In this document: one piece after another, positions 1-11,123 of the stretch
Layout: every line of letters starts with the position of its first letter
How positions within the stretch are numbered: position 1 is the stretch's first letter
From: Combretum micranthum
Lineage: Eukaryota; Streptophyta; Magnoliopsida; Myrtales; Combretaceae
DNA length: 64,000 bases
NCBI GenBank assembly: GCA_024138025.1
Contig: JAMXBD010000233.1
Coordinates: 930,001 to 994,000 of the forward strand
Reading direction: 5' to 3'
Position numbers and translations under genes: made by a program
The notes under the pieces: model-generated
The model's database searches: none
What the model was told of the DNA's origin: nothing
What the model saw: the letters and a program-made list of their open reading frames with translations, nothing else

Positions 1-465
1 TTTCATTTCCATTTCTAGAACTATTACAATTCTGCTCCTATAAAAGATCCGATCTGAACGTTTAGGCATTATTATTTGTTCTTGAAATTTTTAAATTCAA
101 AATGGACAAGTTATCAATCCAATACGGTGGCACTGCACGCATACGTAGAAAATGTTACGGCGAAAACTGGCCTTACATGTATACTAAATGCAACGTATCC
201 CAAGTGACGACATAAGTCACATATTATACTTTCAGCTTTCATAATCATAATTCTATTTTCATTTTCAAGTCTTATAAACACCAACTATACCAAATACAAT
301 ATACATATCAAACAGCAAATATCAATTACATATAACACTTTCAACTATTATATAACTATCATTCGTAAATGTATATATTTCATAATTAAATTATAAAAAT
401 ATTAAAGTGGATTAATAATCACATGATTACCCAGACTATGTAACATTAAATCAGAAAAGACAAGC
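1..465. other. AT-rich intergenic DNA
   Basis: No coding region, RNA gene or recognisable element was found. The stretch is AT-rich with scattered short A and T runs. Confidence 0.5.
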
Positions 466-2835
466 ACGGTTTGGTTTCCGGTTTGAAACCAAACAAGAAC
501 CTTCACCGACGATTCTAGAACGGTAACCAGACCAGTTGGCTGGTTCCAAAGCCGATTATGGAACCATTGGTTTAACGGTTCATAGATGTGCTTTTTAAAA
601 CTCTTTTTAATCTCTTTATAAATTCCTTTAAATGTGCATATATTTACCGGTCGGTAATACTGGGTGAATGCACAATAATAAAATTTCGATGAATACCAAA
701 TCGTGTCTACAGAGAGTGAGGACTAGCTCTCAATTATATTAGTCCAAATCATAACTAGGCAAATCAAAAAGAAAATATTTTGAATTTTTGGTATAAGACT
801 AATCTATAAAGATATGGGATTTCCAACACCTTTAATTGAATTAGATTAAGAGCCAACAGATCAGATAATCAATTGAATGAATGCTATTGATCGAAAATAC
901 AATTGCAAATCCAAATTATCAATGGGTTTAGTTTTTCATTCTATCAAGCACCAAATAAAAACTCATTTTTCTAAAGAAAGCTATTATCCTAAATTAACCA
1001 ATCAATATTCCCTATTCCTAGGAAAGTGATCAATTGACTAATCTATATCAATTACCAAACCTTAATAAAATTCAATCCATATGTCAATGTAATCTGTAAT
1101 CCTGATTAGCTATTCACAAAAACGATTAGAAATGAATTTTCAAATTACAATCCTAATCTATCACGAATTTCATATTCAATCCAAAATCCCTAATTTGTAA
1201 AATAGCATCAACAATTCGAATACAAACAAATGATCAATCAACAGCAAATAAACAACAATCAAATAATTCATATCAACGACTTAGAACCAAATTAAGATCA
1301 AAAGAAATAAGCTTTCAACACCATCCAAAATATGAATATAAGAAAAAGGACAAAATCACCTTGTCAATGAAATCCTGTTCTTGAATTAAAATTCAAATGA
1401 TGTCTTCCACTTGATCTTGGTGTGGAATCCTTAATTAAATCAAAAACAAAAGTTAACTACTTTCCAAGCCCTAATCTAAATCTAGGAGCAAAGGATTTTA
1501 GGTACGAATTCCGTGCCTATGGTTCCTCTCCTTTCATACCCAAATGATCCAACAAGAGGACTTTATACATAAAAAGTCAAAAGAAGATAGGCCGGCTCCG
1601 TATGCCGGTGGCCTTTAATTAAAATCATCTAGCATTGCTTTGAAAAATTGATGTTCGAGAGCAATCGTAGATGTACGTCAGCTTCAATGCTGATAGCATA
1701 GAATGTCTAGTAGCTGGCATTCATTGAAAACAAATCATTTCCAAACTAAGATGGACATCAGCGTTTGGGATGGTGTAGGTCTACGCCGGCATGTATGCCG
1801 GTGACGTAAATCCCAGTAACAGGCTTTAATGTTTTTCATTCTGTTCACTTACAAGGCCGGCTTAAAGCCCACGGCATAGATCAAAAAATGGCTGGCATAC
1901 ATTCTCTAAAACAAAGCTGGCCATGTTTTGGCTTGAAGGCTAGCAGTGTTCTTCTTTGTTTTGCCGACGTTGGTTGCTCTATAATGTAGGCTAGCGGGTT
2001 ACTTTTAGATTTTACCGGCCTACTTTGGTTTTCATCTCCAAATTTGTATCAAACTCCTCTAATTTGCTTGTATTAGTATGTATAAGTCCTTAATGATCGG
2101 AAATATCAAATTAAACACACTTAAATACCATTTTCCTTGTGATTTCTATAAAATCTATAATATTTAAACATGATTTGTTCAATGAAAATTGTGTCAAATA
2201 TGACTTTATCAAGAACCGATAGAACCAGCGGTTCTACTGAAAAAAATAAAAAATAATATTAAATATTTAATAATTAATATTTAAATTATTTTATATAAAT
2301 AGTAAAATTTATTATTTATTCACAATATTTAATATGTTATTATCAACAACACATATAAATACAACTTAAAATCATATATAATTAGTTTAAATAAACTTAT
2401 CATAAAAGCAAATTTCATTTTTTAATAATATGAGATTATTTTTTGTATCATAATTTTTTTCTACCCTCTAGAGTATTTTGTAATATCATTACTAACTACA
2501 ATAGATATTAGATGTTTTGCATACAAATAAATGCGCATTCTACACATTTTAAAAAAAAAAATTGGTTAAATAATTTAACACTTTTAGATCTCATAATTAT
2601 TTTGTTCAAAATTTATTTTATTAAAAACTAAAATTTATTTTTTTATTTGAAAAAAAAAAGGTTCTGCGATTCCAAAACCAAAACCAAGAAAATTGGTGAT
2701 TCCATGGAACCGAACCGGAACCATGGGAGATGGTTCCGATTTTGCTTCGTTAATTTCAAGACCCGAAATCAGTGGTTCCAGTTCATATTCAGATTCGATT
2801 CGGTTTGGTTTTGGAAACCATGCCGATGTTTAAAT
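466..2835. repeat. GGTTCC-type repeat, split by LTR-like DNA
   Basis: The left arm (about 466-586) and the right arm (about 2212-2835) are both rich in GGTTTGGTTTCC / GGAACCGGAACC motifs in both orientations. They resemble the arms of one dispersed non-autonomous element. The outer ends are loosely inverted: GCACGGTTTGG on the left, and CCATGC after CGGTTTGGTTTTGG on the right. The arms are separated by LTR-like sequence (587-2211). I infer a decayed non-autonomous DNA element. No target duplication was found, and the class is unproven. Confidence 0.4.
587..2211 (-). mobile_element. Putative solo LTR (Ty3/gypsy-like)
   Basis: Read on the - strand, the segment begins TGATAAAGTCATATTTGACA and ends ...AAAGCACA, so it has TG...CA termini. 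It contains a GC-rich block (about 1590-2030) with repeated GCCGG motifs. It also carries a sequence like AATCGTGTCTACAGAGAG (about 702-719), a type often seen near one end of long plant gypsy LTRs. No internal coding region is attached. The low-coordinate end is uncertain and no target-site duplication was found. Polarity is inferred from the ends. Confidence 0.4.
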
Positions 2836-3559
2836 CAAAAGATTTAAAAGGATATTATAAATTAATTCTTAGATTCAAAGTTTATAAGACCTCATAACCT
2901 CATGATGTTAAATCTAAAAACTTCAAGAGCTCATAATTCTATTGTGGTAAATCCAAATATTTGAAAATCTCATAGTTGTTTAATTTTTAAATCCAAAGAT
3001 TTCTAAACCCCATAATTATATAATTTTGAGTTTGAAAATTTAAAACCTTACAATTGAATAACAATGAATTCAAAGATTTTAAGACTTAATTAAGTAATAA
3101 AATAGGTAGGTTGCAACAATAATAGAAGAATTTATCAATTCCAAGATCTTATAGTCAAAATTCATCATACATTGACAATTCATAACAATCACATTACATA
3201 CAAAATATACAACTAAAATTATAAAACTATATGCTCAAAGTAAAAATTAGGTAAAATGCAAAAGTACCCCATAAACTTTAGAGATGGTACGAATTAATCC
3301 TCTGAACTTTAAAAGTGTGGTGATCTTATGAACTATGAACAATTTACAAATAAGGATATTTTGTACTATTCTATCAAAAAGTACAAATCTTTTTGTTCCA
3401 GGTGTACTTTTTGTATGGATTTTGAACGGGGATTGTACGGAAATGATAGAAAAAAGGCGGGATGTCCTAATTTTTAAAAATTGTTTATAGTTTAGCGGGT
3501 CAAAAATCAAATTAAAAAAAAAAAAATTAGTGGTAACACATCGGCTCTTAATGCAAAAA
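2836..3559. other. AT-rich intergenic DNA
   Basis: No gene was found. From about 3247 there is AAGTACCCCATAAACTTTAG-like sequence, of a kind common at the ends of plant non-autonomous elements, but no matching opposite end was located. Confidence 0.4.
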
Positions 3560-4170
3560 GCTCCATAACATGTCTTAATAATGGAAATAGTGGCACTAAA
3601 GTCCTTAGAGAACCCTAACATATGGGTGAACATCATGCCAAGTCTATACATCTTGAGGAAGATAAGATCAATACATATGTTGATGCCTTACTTCACTCAG
3701 GCACTTATGACGACAAACTCAAAACTGCATCCATTAATGTTCTTCGATGTCCTACCTTACCCATTAAGGCAATACCTCCGACTAATCTACAACATCTCCT
3801 AATGCCCTTCCTTTTATTCACTAACGTATTGCAACAAGTCAAGGTAGCAGATCCTAGTAAAACAATAATGCAATATTGCGAGATCACTTCTTTTCATGGA
3901 TTTATACCTTGTCACTTTTTAAACTCACTGATGATATGGAAGTTTTGGTTTGAATCACCTTTTTAGGTATAACATGACTAGTGTCATGTAACCCTTTCAA
4001 GAGAAGCAATTAAGAGTAGATCGCAAATTTCTCAAAAATGGAAAAATTAGAGCTCTTAAACGAAAGTTCACCGAGGCTTGTGCTCCCACTATAAGGTTAG
4101 GAGCATTAAGATTATTACTAGTGAGGCTTAATAATCATAGATGTGTTAAGAAGTTGTGAAGTCGCATAGC
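3560..4170 (+). pseudogene. Decayed coding fragment, family not recognised
   Basis: The longest open stretch is 3622-3966 (114 codons). It contains phrases such as DALLHSGTYDDKLKTASINV and FHGFIPCHF that read like real protein with balanced composition. The segment just upstream (3581-3660) reads best in a different frame, which suggests a frameshift near 3620-3660. Downstream, to about 4170, short protein-like pieces continue (for example IRLGALRLLLVRL at about 4090-4130) but are broken by stops. I do not recognise the family; the alternating leucines suggest a helical-repeat protein. No promoter or introns could be assigned. It is probably a pseudogene or a captured fragment, and it may be spurious. 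Confidence 0.3.
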
Positions 4171-5265
4171 TTGAGACCTGTATTGTGTATGGTACATATT
4201 TCATACTTTGCCATCCTAAAATTTTTCAATTTTTTATGGGACACTGTGTATTCTTCATCTACTTTTTAATATATCCTAACATATATAAATAAATTTTTAT
4301 AAATATAAAAAGAAAAGATCTAAGCAAGTTGGTTTTATCCATAACCTACCATTCAAACACAGATTTGATCCATATTGAGTAGAATATAGTATAAAAATTT
4401 CTACCTTATATTTATTATAATTCATACTTACTCACCCACAATTTATGCCATCATCTTTATAAAATCCTATTAAATGGTTTACTCATCACTTTCTCATAAA
4501 TATCCTTACCTACAACTAGTATTCATCATGTAAGAAGGCCAAAAATATCTTGCTACAATGAAAATCTTACTTTTATTTTAATATAATTCCTTACTTTTAT
4601 TTTCATGTCAACCAAATAATATAATAGTAATGTAATAATTTAAAAAGCAAGTAGAACCTTTTCCGTGGGTATTTCTTTTATAAATATATATATATATATG
4701 TGTTTTCCAATCTGTTATACGTTAGTATAATAAATACATGAACAAGTGGGAAATATCCGTTCTAGGCTTCTAGCAGCTCAATTCCACATAGATGATGTTA
4801 CCAAGTTCCTTTCGTTGTTACTTCATCGACAAACTGTTTCAGTGGATCTGATCTCTTGGCCGTCTGTAGATGACAAGGAGTAGCACTATGATCAGGAATC
4901 TTTATATACCACAAGAAAGCACGTGGGAGTGGGACTAACACGAATAATCCTTCCAAAAAAAAAAAGAAAAAGAAAAATTGTTGTTCTTATTGATTTTACT
5001 TGATTGATATCATAATCAATCAATTACGATCCAAAACTAACAAAATTTTCCATCTATCTTATATAAAACGAAATCGGAAGGTACACAGCATACTTACGGA
5101 AGATTATGAGTGAGTAAACGAAAAAAAAAAGGGGGAAAATGGTATTCAAAATGTTTTCACTTTGTATTTTGAGTAAATTAGTGTCTTCATTTTTATTTTT
5201 TATATTTTTTGTCTCTAGAGATATTAATATAGCCAAAAAAGTAAATCTAGAGACACCTCAGATAT
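4171..5265. other. AT-rich intergenic DNA
   Basis: No gene was found. There is a short (TA)n run at about 4686-4699 and several poly-A runs. Nothing else was recognised. Confidence 0.45.
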
Positions 5266-5497
5266 GGGTCTGTTTGGATTGTCTGTTTTTTATCTGTATC
5301 TGTATCTTTTTTAAAATGATATGTGTTAATATATCCAATTTGCATCTAAATTTTATCTATATTTGTTCTATTTGATCTTTTGATGAGAACTGTCAACTTT
5401 TTTTTTATCTATATTTATTTCTTGATAAATAATTTGTTAGCAAAAAGTTTAAAAAAATGTCTGTATCTGTCGGAAAAAAGCCTAAACAAACAGACCC
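5266..5497. mobile_element. MITE copy 1
   Basis: A 232-bp element starts GGGTCTGTTTGG and ends CAAACAGACCC, which are inverted repeats. Adding the outer T/A gives TGGGTCTG...CAGACCCA flanked by TA on both sides, consistent with a TA target duplication, though this is short and in AT-rich DNA. The interior is AT-rich and non-coding. Related copies lie at 12641-12847, 31921-32080 and 42648-42794. Superfamily is uncertain (Stowaway, Tourist or hAT-like). Confidence 0.65.
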
Positions 5498-6130
5498 ATA
5501 AAAAGCAAAAGTTCAAATACTAATTTACTCAAATTGTAAAGCATATATACTTCTAATACCATTTTTTTGTGAATAAATATCCCCCGTTAACTTTTTTTTT
5601 TTTTTCCCTTCTTTTTAAGACCTTCCTCAATAAGGTGCTTGATACATCTCCTAATTCTAAGACAACTTTTTGGGGTCGTTATGTATTAAAATGGGATCTT
5701 AAATAAAGTAGCTGGGCCATTGCCTTACACAAAACTAAAGAAGGCAAACTTCTTCTTTTTTTTTTTTCTTTTTTTTTGTTGTTTTTATTTTTAAATCAAT
5801 GTCAGGGTACTTGAGGAACTTAATAAAATAGAGAGTTATGAGAAAAATACTTTATTTTTAAAAAACAATGACCTGACATCTTAAATTTCTAAATGGCCTT
5901 TAGCATTAAGATGATATTTGCACGCATGTAGCTGGAAAGAAAGACTAGAGAATCTAAGAAACTGGAAGGACATCATTAGCAATTACGAAACCTAAATTTT
6001 TTTGTGGCACAGCGTCACCTCAGTAGTTGGGCAGTCAAATTATTAGGTATATGTATGCCTTACAATGAACTTGTTACGATCTTGTTATATGGGTATTCCT
6101 AATCACACTGGCCGCAGGGTATAATAATTG
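5498..6130. other. Upstream intergenic DNA of the esterase gene
   Basis: AT-rich with long T runs (about 5588-5605, 5755-5777). No coding region was found. It may hold distal promoter elements, but none can be named from sequence alone. Confidence 0.4.
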
Positions 6131-6273
6131 AGAAAGTACTATTTATATATTTTCGACAATTTCTTCAACATTATACATTATGTCCTTTATCAGAAGAAGA
6201 GAGTGAGAGAAAAGCAAGGTATAAACCTCATTCACTTTGCGGCTTTTCGCCGCGAACGAGGTTAGGAATAGTG
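6131..6273 (+). promoter_or_regulatory. Probable core promoter and 5' UTR of the esterase
   Basis: A TATA-like sequence (ATTTATATAT, 6141-6150) lies about 125 bp upstream of the ATG at 6274. This would place transcription start near 6170-6180 and leave a 5' UTR of roughly 100 nt. The GC content rises towards the ATG (CGGCTTTTCGCCGCGAACGA, 6240-6259). This is inference from spacing only. Confidence 0.35.
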
Positions 6274-6873
6274 ATGCTGCTGCCTGTTCTGTTTTCTCTC
6301 CTGCTGCAGAACTTTTTGTTGGGGACGTCGCAGCAACACCACCTAGAAAGAAAGATCTTCCTCCTGGCGGGTCAAAGCAACATGGCAGGCCGTGGCGGTG
6401 TTGTTAACGACACCTCCACGGGTAAAACAACCTGGGACGGCATCATCCCACCGCAATGCTCCCCCAATCCTTATATCATTCGGTTAGCCGCGAACCTCAC
6501 TTGGGTCCAAGCCCTCGAACCACTCCACAAGGACATCGATGCGACCAAGACCACTGGGATTGGCCCTGGCATGGCTTTTGCTAATGCCGTGTTGTCGACA
6601 GGCAAAAGTTTTGGAATGATAGGTCTGGTGCCCTGCGCGATAGGAGGGACCAAGTTGAGCGAGTGGGAAAGGGGGACTTATTTGTATAGCGTTTTGATAG
6701 CCAGATCTCAAGCATCCGTTAAGGATGGCGGCAAGATTCGAGCATTGCTATGGTATCAAGGAGAAAGCGATACGGAAAATAGAGCAGAAGCGGAAACATA
6801 CGGGAAGAGGTTGGAGAAGTTCTTCATAGATATTCGCCATGATCTTCAATTACCACAACTCCCAATTTTCCAG
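6274..6873 (+). CDS. SGNH/GDSL-like carbohydrate esterase, exon 1
   Basis: Exon 1 encodes 200 residues of a plant probable carbohydrate esterase of the sialate O-acetylesterase-like SGNH family (PF03629 type), a predicted deacetylase of plant carbohydrates. A hydrophobic N-terminus (residues 1-18) looks like a signal peptide, so it is probably secreted or enters the ER. The nucleophile motif GQSNMAGRGG puts the catalytic Ser at residue 35. The oxyanion-type motif CAIGGT covers residues 121-126 and WYQGESD covers 160-166. The ATG at 6274 is preferred; an in-frame GTG precedes it. The exon ends CAG|GTATGT in phase 0, right after LPIFQ. The catalytic Asp and His are absent here and occur in exon 2 at 33798. 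Codon composition is clearly more GC-rich than the flanks. Confidence 0.9.
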
Positions 6874-7770
6874 GTATGTTTTCATTACTTGAATTTTTAT
6901 CGGTTGAATCCAAATGTAATGTGATAATGATTTACATGTTTAATGATTGCAAATCTTATGATCAATCTCCTGTTATAGTGGACCTTAAATTCTCCGAGGT
7001 CAATGCGGGCCTCAGTTGAAAAGGATTAATAAATTTGTATTAGATCTACCATTATCTTGTAGTAACCTATGGCTACATAATATTAATGAAAGACCCTTTT
7101 TTTCTAACGAACATTTGTAGACGAAGTTAACACAAATTACATTTTCTGGGATTGTTTCTTTGGATATACGCTGTTGGGGTCGTCTTCAGGATAGGTTTTT
7201 GCCTTAATGGTTGGTTTTGCCGTCTCTTCAAGCCCAATTTGCAAGTCTAATATGAGAATAAGGAGAAAGGTAGTTGAATGCAGTAGATGAAATTTTATTT
7301 TTGTACCTCCGAGGAAAAGGGGGGTTTCAAACGAGCTTTTTAGTACAAGTTGGATGGATAAACTTCTATTAGTTTTGAGGTACCCACTAAGAACAAATTA
7401 AAAATAATCGTCTCATCATACGTATTATTTTATTGATTTTTTTCATGAAGTGTATTGCCATCTTTTATTTTTAACTAGTTTTAGAACAATAATCATATTT
7501 TATTAAAATAATCTCAGTTTGGTCTATCTTGTTCAACTGTAACGTTTTGTTAATTTTCTTCCTCATTGGAAAAGGGTGTCTCCATCCCGCCTTTTAGTAC
7601 TATAGCTAGTTAGATGGAAAGCTGCCATTAGTATATCAAAATACTTGATAAGAACCCAAAAAGCAAACGAAGTGCTTTCACATATTTTATTTAGTCCAAA
7701 CATGCGCAGTGACTTATTTAGATAAAGCATATCATTAATCATGTGCTTGTATGGATCTACAAACCGTCTT
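6874..7770. other. Intron 5' segment
   Basis: Non-coding. It contains one copy of a dispersed repeat (7140-7350). A weak internal duplication is also visible: CTTTTTAGTACAAG..GGATGG..ATTAG (about 7340-7390) resembles CTTTTAGTACTATAG..GATGG..CATTAG (about 7592-7640). Confidence 0.4.
7140..7350. repeat. Dispersed repeat, copy A
   Basis: Shares a collinear series of words with 12855-13065: GATTGTTTCTTTGGATA, AGGTTT, TTCAAGCCCA and GTTGAATGNAGTAGATG, in the same order and orientation. The family is unknown and non-coding. Confidence 0.5.
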
Positions 7771-8198
7771 TGGCACAGCGAGAAAGCGTGTATAACAAAA
7801 ATTTACAGTAAAGATGCAATATTTTAGAGAAAACTTCTCTAGAATTAGGGTTTCAAAATAAAAAATGTGAGTTATCCTACAAAGACAAATCTTAAGCCTA
7901 TTTATACTATTACATAAAAATCCTAATAAGGCAAATAATAAGTACAATATCCTCAAAGGTAAATAATAAATACAATATTGACTAATACTAAAAACAATAT
8001 ACATAATCTCAAGAAAAAGGAAACAAATCAACAAAACAATTAAATCATCGCTACATATAAAGTCTACCATCTTTGGACTTGAATGACTAGCCTTAAACAC
8101 GTCGTTGTTGCTACGCTGGCATGTATGCCAGTAGCCTTGAACTCAATACCAGCGGCTTAGGTGGTTACACCGATGGCTCAGGGCCAGCCTTCTCTACA
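7771..8198 (-). repeat. gypsy-1 3' LTR
   Basis: A 428-bp LTR. On the - strand it starts TGTAGAGAAGGCTGG and ends GCTGTGCCA. It aligns along its length with 10700-11123 with many differences, which indicates an old insertion. It contains a GCTGGCATGTATGCCAG palindrome (about 8116-8132). Confidence 0.85.
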
Positions 8199-8720
8199 TT
8201 AGTCTCCTCCACTATTGAAAAACTCGTCCTCGAGTTTGAAGTATGGTTGGGATAAAGAGGAACATCAGAATCATGAAACATGGGTAAATCCGTCACATTA
8301 AATGTCTTGGAGATACCCATACCATCTAGAAGATCCACCACCTAAGCATTATTATTGATGTGTCGAAGCACTGCATAAGGACCGTATTTCTTCGATTGAA
8401 GTTTGCTGTAGATGCCAACTGAAAATCTCTCCTTCGTTTTAAGGCAGTCTTCCACTCATCACTTAGCCTAATTCGAATTTGATGGTACCCATTCGCCAAA
8501 TCAATTTTCGATAACCATTTAGCTCCATGTAATCTATCATGCATATCATCCAACCGTGGTATAGGAAATTTATATCCCATGGTGATCTAATTAGTAGCTT
8601 TACTATCAATGCACATCCTCCAGCTCCCATCCTTCTTAGCCGTCAATAAAGCCGAGACTACACATGGACTCAAACTCTCCTAAATCAACCCCTTCCTCAA
8701 CAACTCCTCTACTTTCTCCT
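8199..8720 (-). pseudogene. gypsy-1 RT N-terminus joined to integrase C-terminus
   Basis: On the - strand, 8720 to about 8445 encodes the start of Ty3/gypsy reverse transcriptase: [15 protein letters not shown] sequence, then [10 protein letters not shown], then [14 protein letters not shown], in which the first catalytic Asp of RT is present. Right after EWKTAL the sequence switches, near 8440, to the C-terminal end of the polyprotein ([35 protein letters not shown]). Most of RT (including the YxDD site), RNase H and the catalytic integrase core are therefore missing through one deletion. Stops and frame changes add to the decay. It cannot be functional. Confidence 0.8.
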
Positions 8721-9324
8721 TCAAAATATCACTCTTCTTCAGATTCTTTCTATAACTAGGCAAATTCTAGAGGGTACCCCCAAGAATAAGATTAATATGA
8801 TGTTGGATGTTTCTCATCGATCATAACCCAACTGGAATGTCTTTAGGCATCAACTCTTTAAATTCCTACGATAAATGATGAACCAACACTGGTTGCTCCT
8901 CCACTTGCAACTCAGCATTATTCATTAATACCAGCTTCACAATCAGAGCATGCACTTGCCTGGTCTCTTTAATTTCTAGCCTAAAATCCATTACCAAAGA
9001 TAAAAACGTAGTCCCATCTGGTAAGGTAGCATTATCTTTCAGTGGGAGCAACGTATATTTCACCCCTTCTTTTTCCAACCTATATACATTACTCCTACCT
9101 GATGTTGTGCATCCACATCATGCTACACGGTTTACCGAACAAAAGGTGACACACTTCCATATTGACAACATCACAATATACTATATCATGATACTTACCT
9201 ATGGAAAAGGAACCTTGCAACGTTTTGTCACTTCAATTTTTCCCATAGCTAATTTAATCCACCCTAATGTATAAGGATTCAGATGTTTCTCTATAGGCAA
9301 TTTCAGTTTGTTCATTGTGTTCCT
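8721..9324 (-). pseudogene. gypsy-1 protease-to-RT spacer remnants
   Basis: A broken reading region between the protease end and the RT start. One open piece (8866-9078, - strand) includes KEGVKYTLLPLKD, which resembles the linker after the gypsy protease. No intact domain is visible. Confidence 0.5.
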
Positions 9325-10529
9325 TTAGATTATGTTTTTGCAACTACCACTATCAACTATAATGCCAAACGCCTTTCCATCAATAGCACATCTGGTTTGA
9401 AACAACTGGTGGCACTGATTGTGATCTTCACATTTTGGAGCCAACATCATCCTTCGAACAACAAAAACTTGCCCATAAGCTTCACAATAAATTCCATCAT
9501 CCCTTTCTACCACATTAATTGTTTTCCTCATAGGACACTCATTAGATTTATGTCTTGGTAGACCACATCTGAAACACTTCCCGACACTCGGCTTTGCATA
9601 AGGATTATCTGTCTTCTGAACATCTTTATCTCGTTCCTCATTCACAGGGCATTTTCCTGCAACTCTATCCTCTAAAGGCTACATGTTATCAGTGTAACCA
9701 CGGGTTTGCTATTTTGTAACAACCGTGGTCCTCTCTTCTCAACTAGTAGCATCCTTGTACCCCTCATAGTTCTTCCTTCCATGTTCTTGTTTCATTATCT
9801 TAGCTTTCAAGGCTAGATTCTTTGCCTCACTTAAGGTACGAATAACATGTACTCCAATCCTATCTCGCAAAGTTGGTCTTAACCCTTCTAAATATGGAGA
9901 GACCTATTATCCCTCAGATTCTAGGAGCTTATTCCACTTCTCCAACCTCATAAATTCGGCAGTAAATTCATGAACCAATTTGTTTCCCTGCTGACACCGC
10001 TGATACTGCTGGAATAAAATTTGTTCAAAACCTGGTGGTAAGAATTTCATCTTCATCAAATACTTCATTCTATATCATGTACGAGTAGGACCCTTTCCTT
10101 TCCTCTCTCTCCAGGACTAAACACATTCCCACCATGCTGAGGCCATTCCTTTCAGGCAAAAAACCACCAACCTAACTCATTTTTGTAGAGGAGTATCCAT
10201 ATAATCAAAGAACCCGTCAATTTCTACAACCCAATCTAATAAATCTTCAATCACGAGGCTCCCATAAACATACGGAATGTCTACCTTCCATAGAAAATCT
10301 CTAGTATCTCTATCCTATAACCATACCTTCTCTGACCACCATATGATGGATTGCGAGTGAACCGAGGTGGTTCTACATTGCTCTCTTTTGAATCCTCTTC
10401 GTAAACTGGTTGTCTATGCGTAGGGATAGGTCTGTCAATAGGGTCACCACGAGCTACCTTAACCCCTGACCTTCTATTATCATTCCATCTCCTATGTGCA
10501 TCAATTCCACAAGCATCCAAACGTTTCAT
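9325..10529 (-). pseudogene. gypsy-1 gag and protease remnants
   Basis: The piece 9325-9645 encodes a CCHC zinc knuckle (CFRCGLPRHKSNEC) followed by a retropepsin core with the active-site motif IIVDSGSCKNII, where DSG is the catalytic triad. Upstream (10281-10529) is a basic, arginine-rich gag piece with RRWNDNRRSG. Between them (about 9650-10280) lies the capsid region, broken by stops; YMKMKFLPPGFEQILFQQY-like text is readable on the - strand around 9995-10070. Gag would form the particle and the protease would mature it. The disruptions make it non-functional. Confidence 0.75.
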
Positions 10530-10699
10530 AATCTCCTTAATGAGTTTCTCGAAATGTTAGGACATGTGATCCATCCGTTGCTCCAAATGCCACTCCAATT
10601 AGTGCAACACTTTGTCCCCCTGAGGGACTCTACCCTCCTGAGCATTGTCACAAATAGCACCGCCATCGCCGCCAATTGTCATCCTGCTTTAATACCACC

Positions 10700-11123
10700 T
10701 GACACAACAAACAAGCGTAGATAACAAAGAATTGTAATAAAGGTGCAATCTTTCGAAGAAAACTTCTCTAGAATGGTTTCAAATAACAAATATGAGTTAT
10801 CCTATAAAGACAAATCTTAGCTTTATTTATACTATTACATAAAAATCCTAAAAAAGCAAATAATAAATACAATATCCTAAAAGGTAAACAATAAATATAA
10901 TATTGACTAATACTAAATACAATATATATAGTCTCAAGAAAAAGAAAAAAAAATTAACAAAATAATTAAATCATCACTGCATATAAAGGCTGCCGGTTTT
11001 GGACTTGAATGGCCAGCCTTAAAAACACCGTTGTTGCTACGTTGGCATGTGCCCCGGTGGACTTGAACTCAGCACCAATGGCTTAGGTGGTTACATCAGT
11101 TGCTTAGGTCAGCCTTTTCTGCA
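10700..11123 (-). repeat. gypsy-1 5' LTR
   Basis: A 424-bp LTR, homologous to 7771-8198. On the - strand it starts TGCAGAAAAGGCTGACC and ends TTGTTGTGTCA, followed by the GG spacer and the primer-binding-site-like TGGTATTAAAGC. Confidence 0.85.

Larger units (their letters stand above)
7771..11123 (-). mobile_element. Ty3/gypsy element, internally deleted (gypsy-1)
   Basis: Two direct LTRs (7771-8198 and 10700-11123) enclose about 2.5 kb with gag, protease, the N-terminal part of RT, and the C-terminal end of integrase. Order and polarity place it on the - strand. A primer-binding-site-like TGGTATTAAAGC (complementary to initiator tRNA-Met, with changes) follows the 5' LTR. A purine-rich tract GTGGAGGAGACTAA precedes the 3' LTR. 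The bulk of RT, RNase H and the integrase core is deleted, so it is non-autonomous. The flanking 5-mers (GTCTT / TCAAT) do not match, so no target duplication survives. Confidence 0.85.

Noticed and set aside
2647..2847. 66-codon frame rich in Trp/Phe
   Set aside because: Lies in the GGTTCC-type repeat arm; its composition follows the repeat words.
3247..3651. 134-codon - strand frame
   Set aside because: Overlaps low-complexity poly-A/T and the opposite-strand fragment; no protein-like conservation was seen.
6471..6711. Reverse-strand open frames within exon 1
   Set aside because: Shadow frames of the GC-richer esterase exon with no family resemblance.
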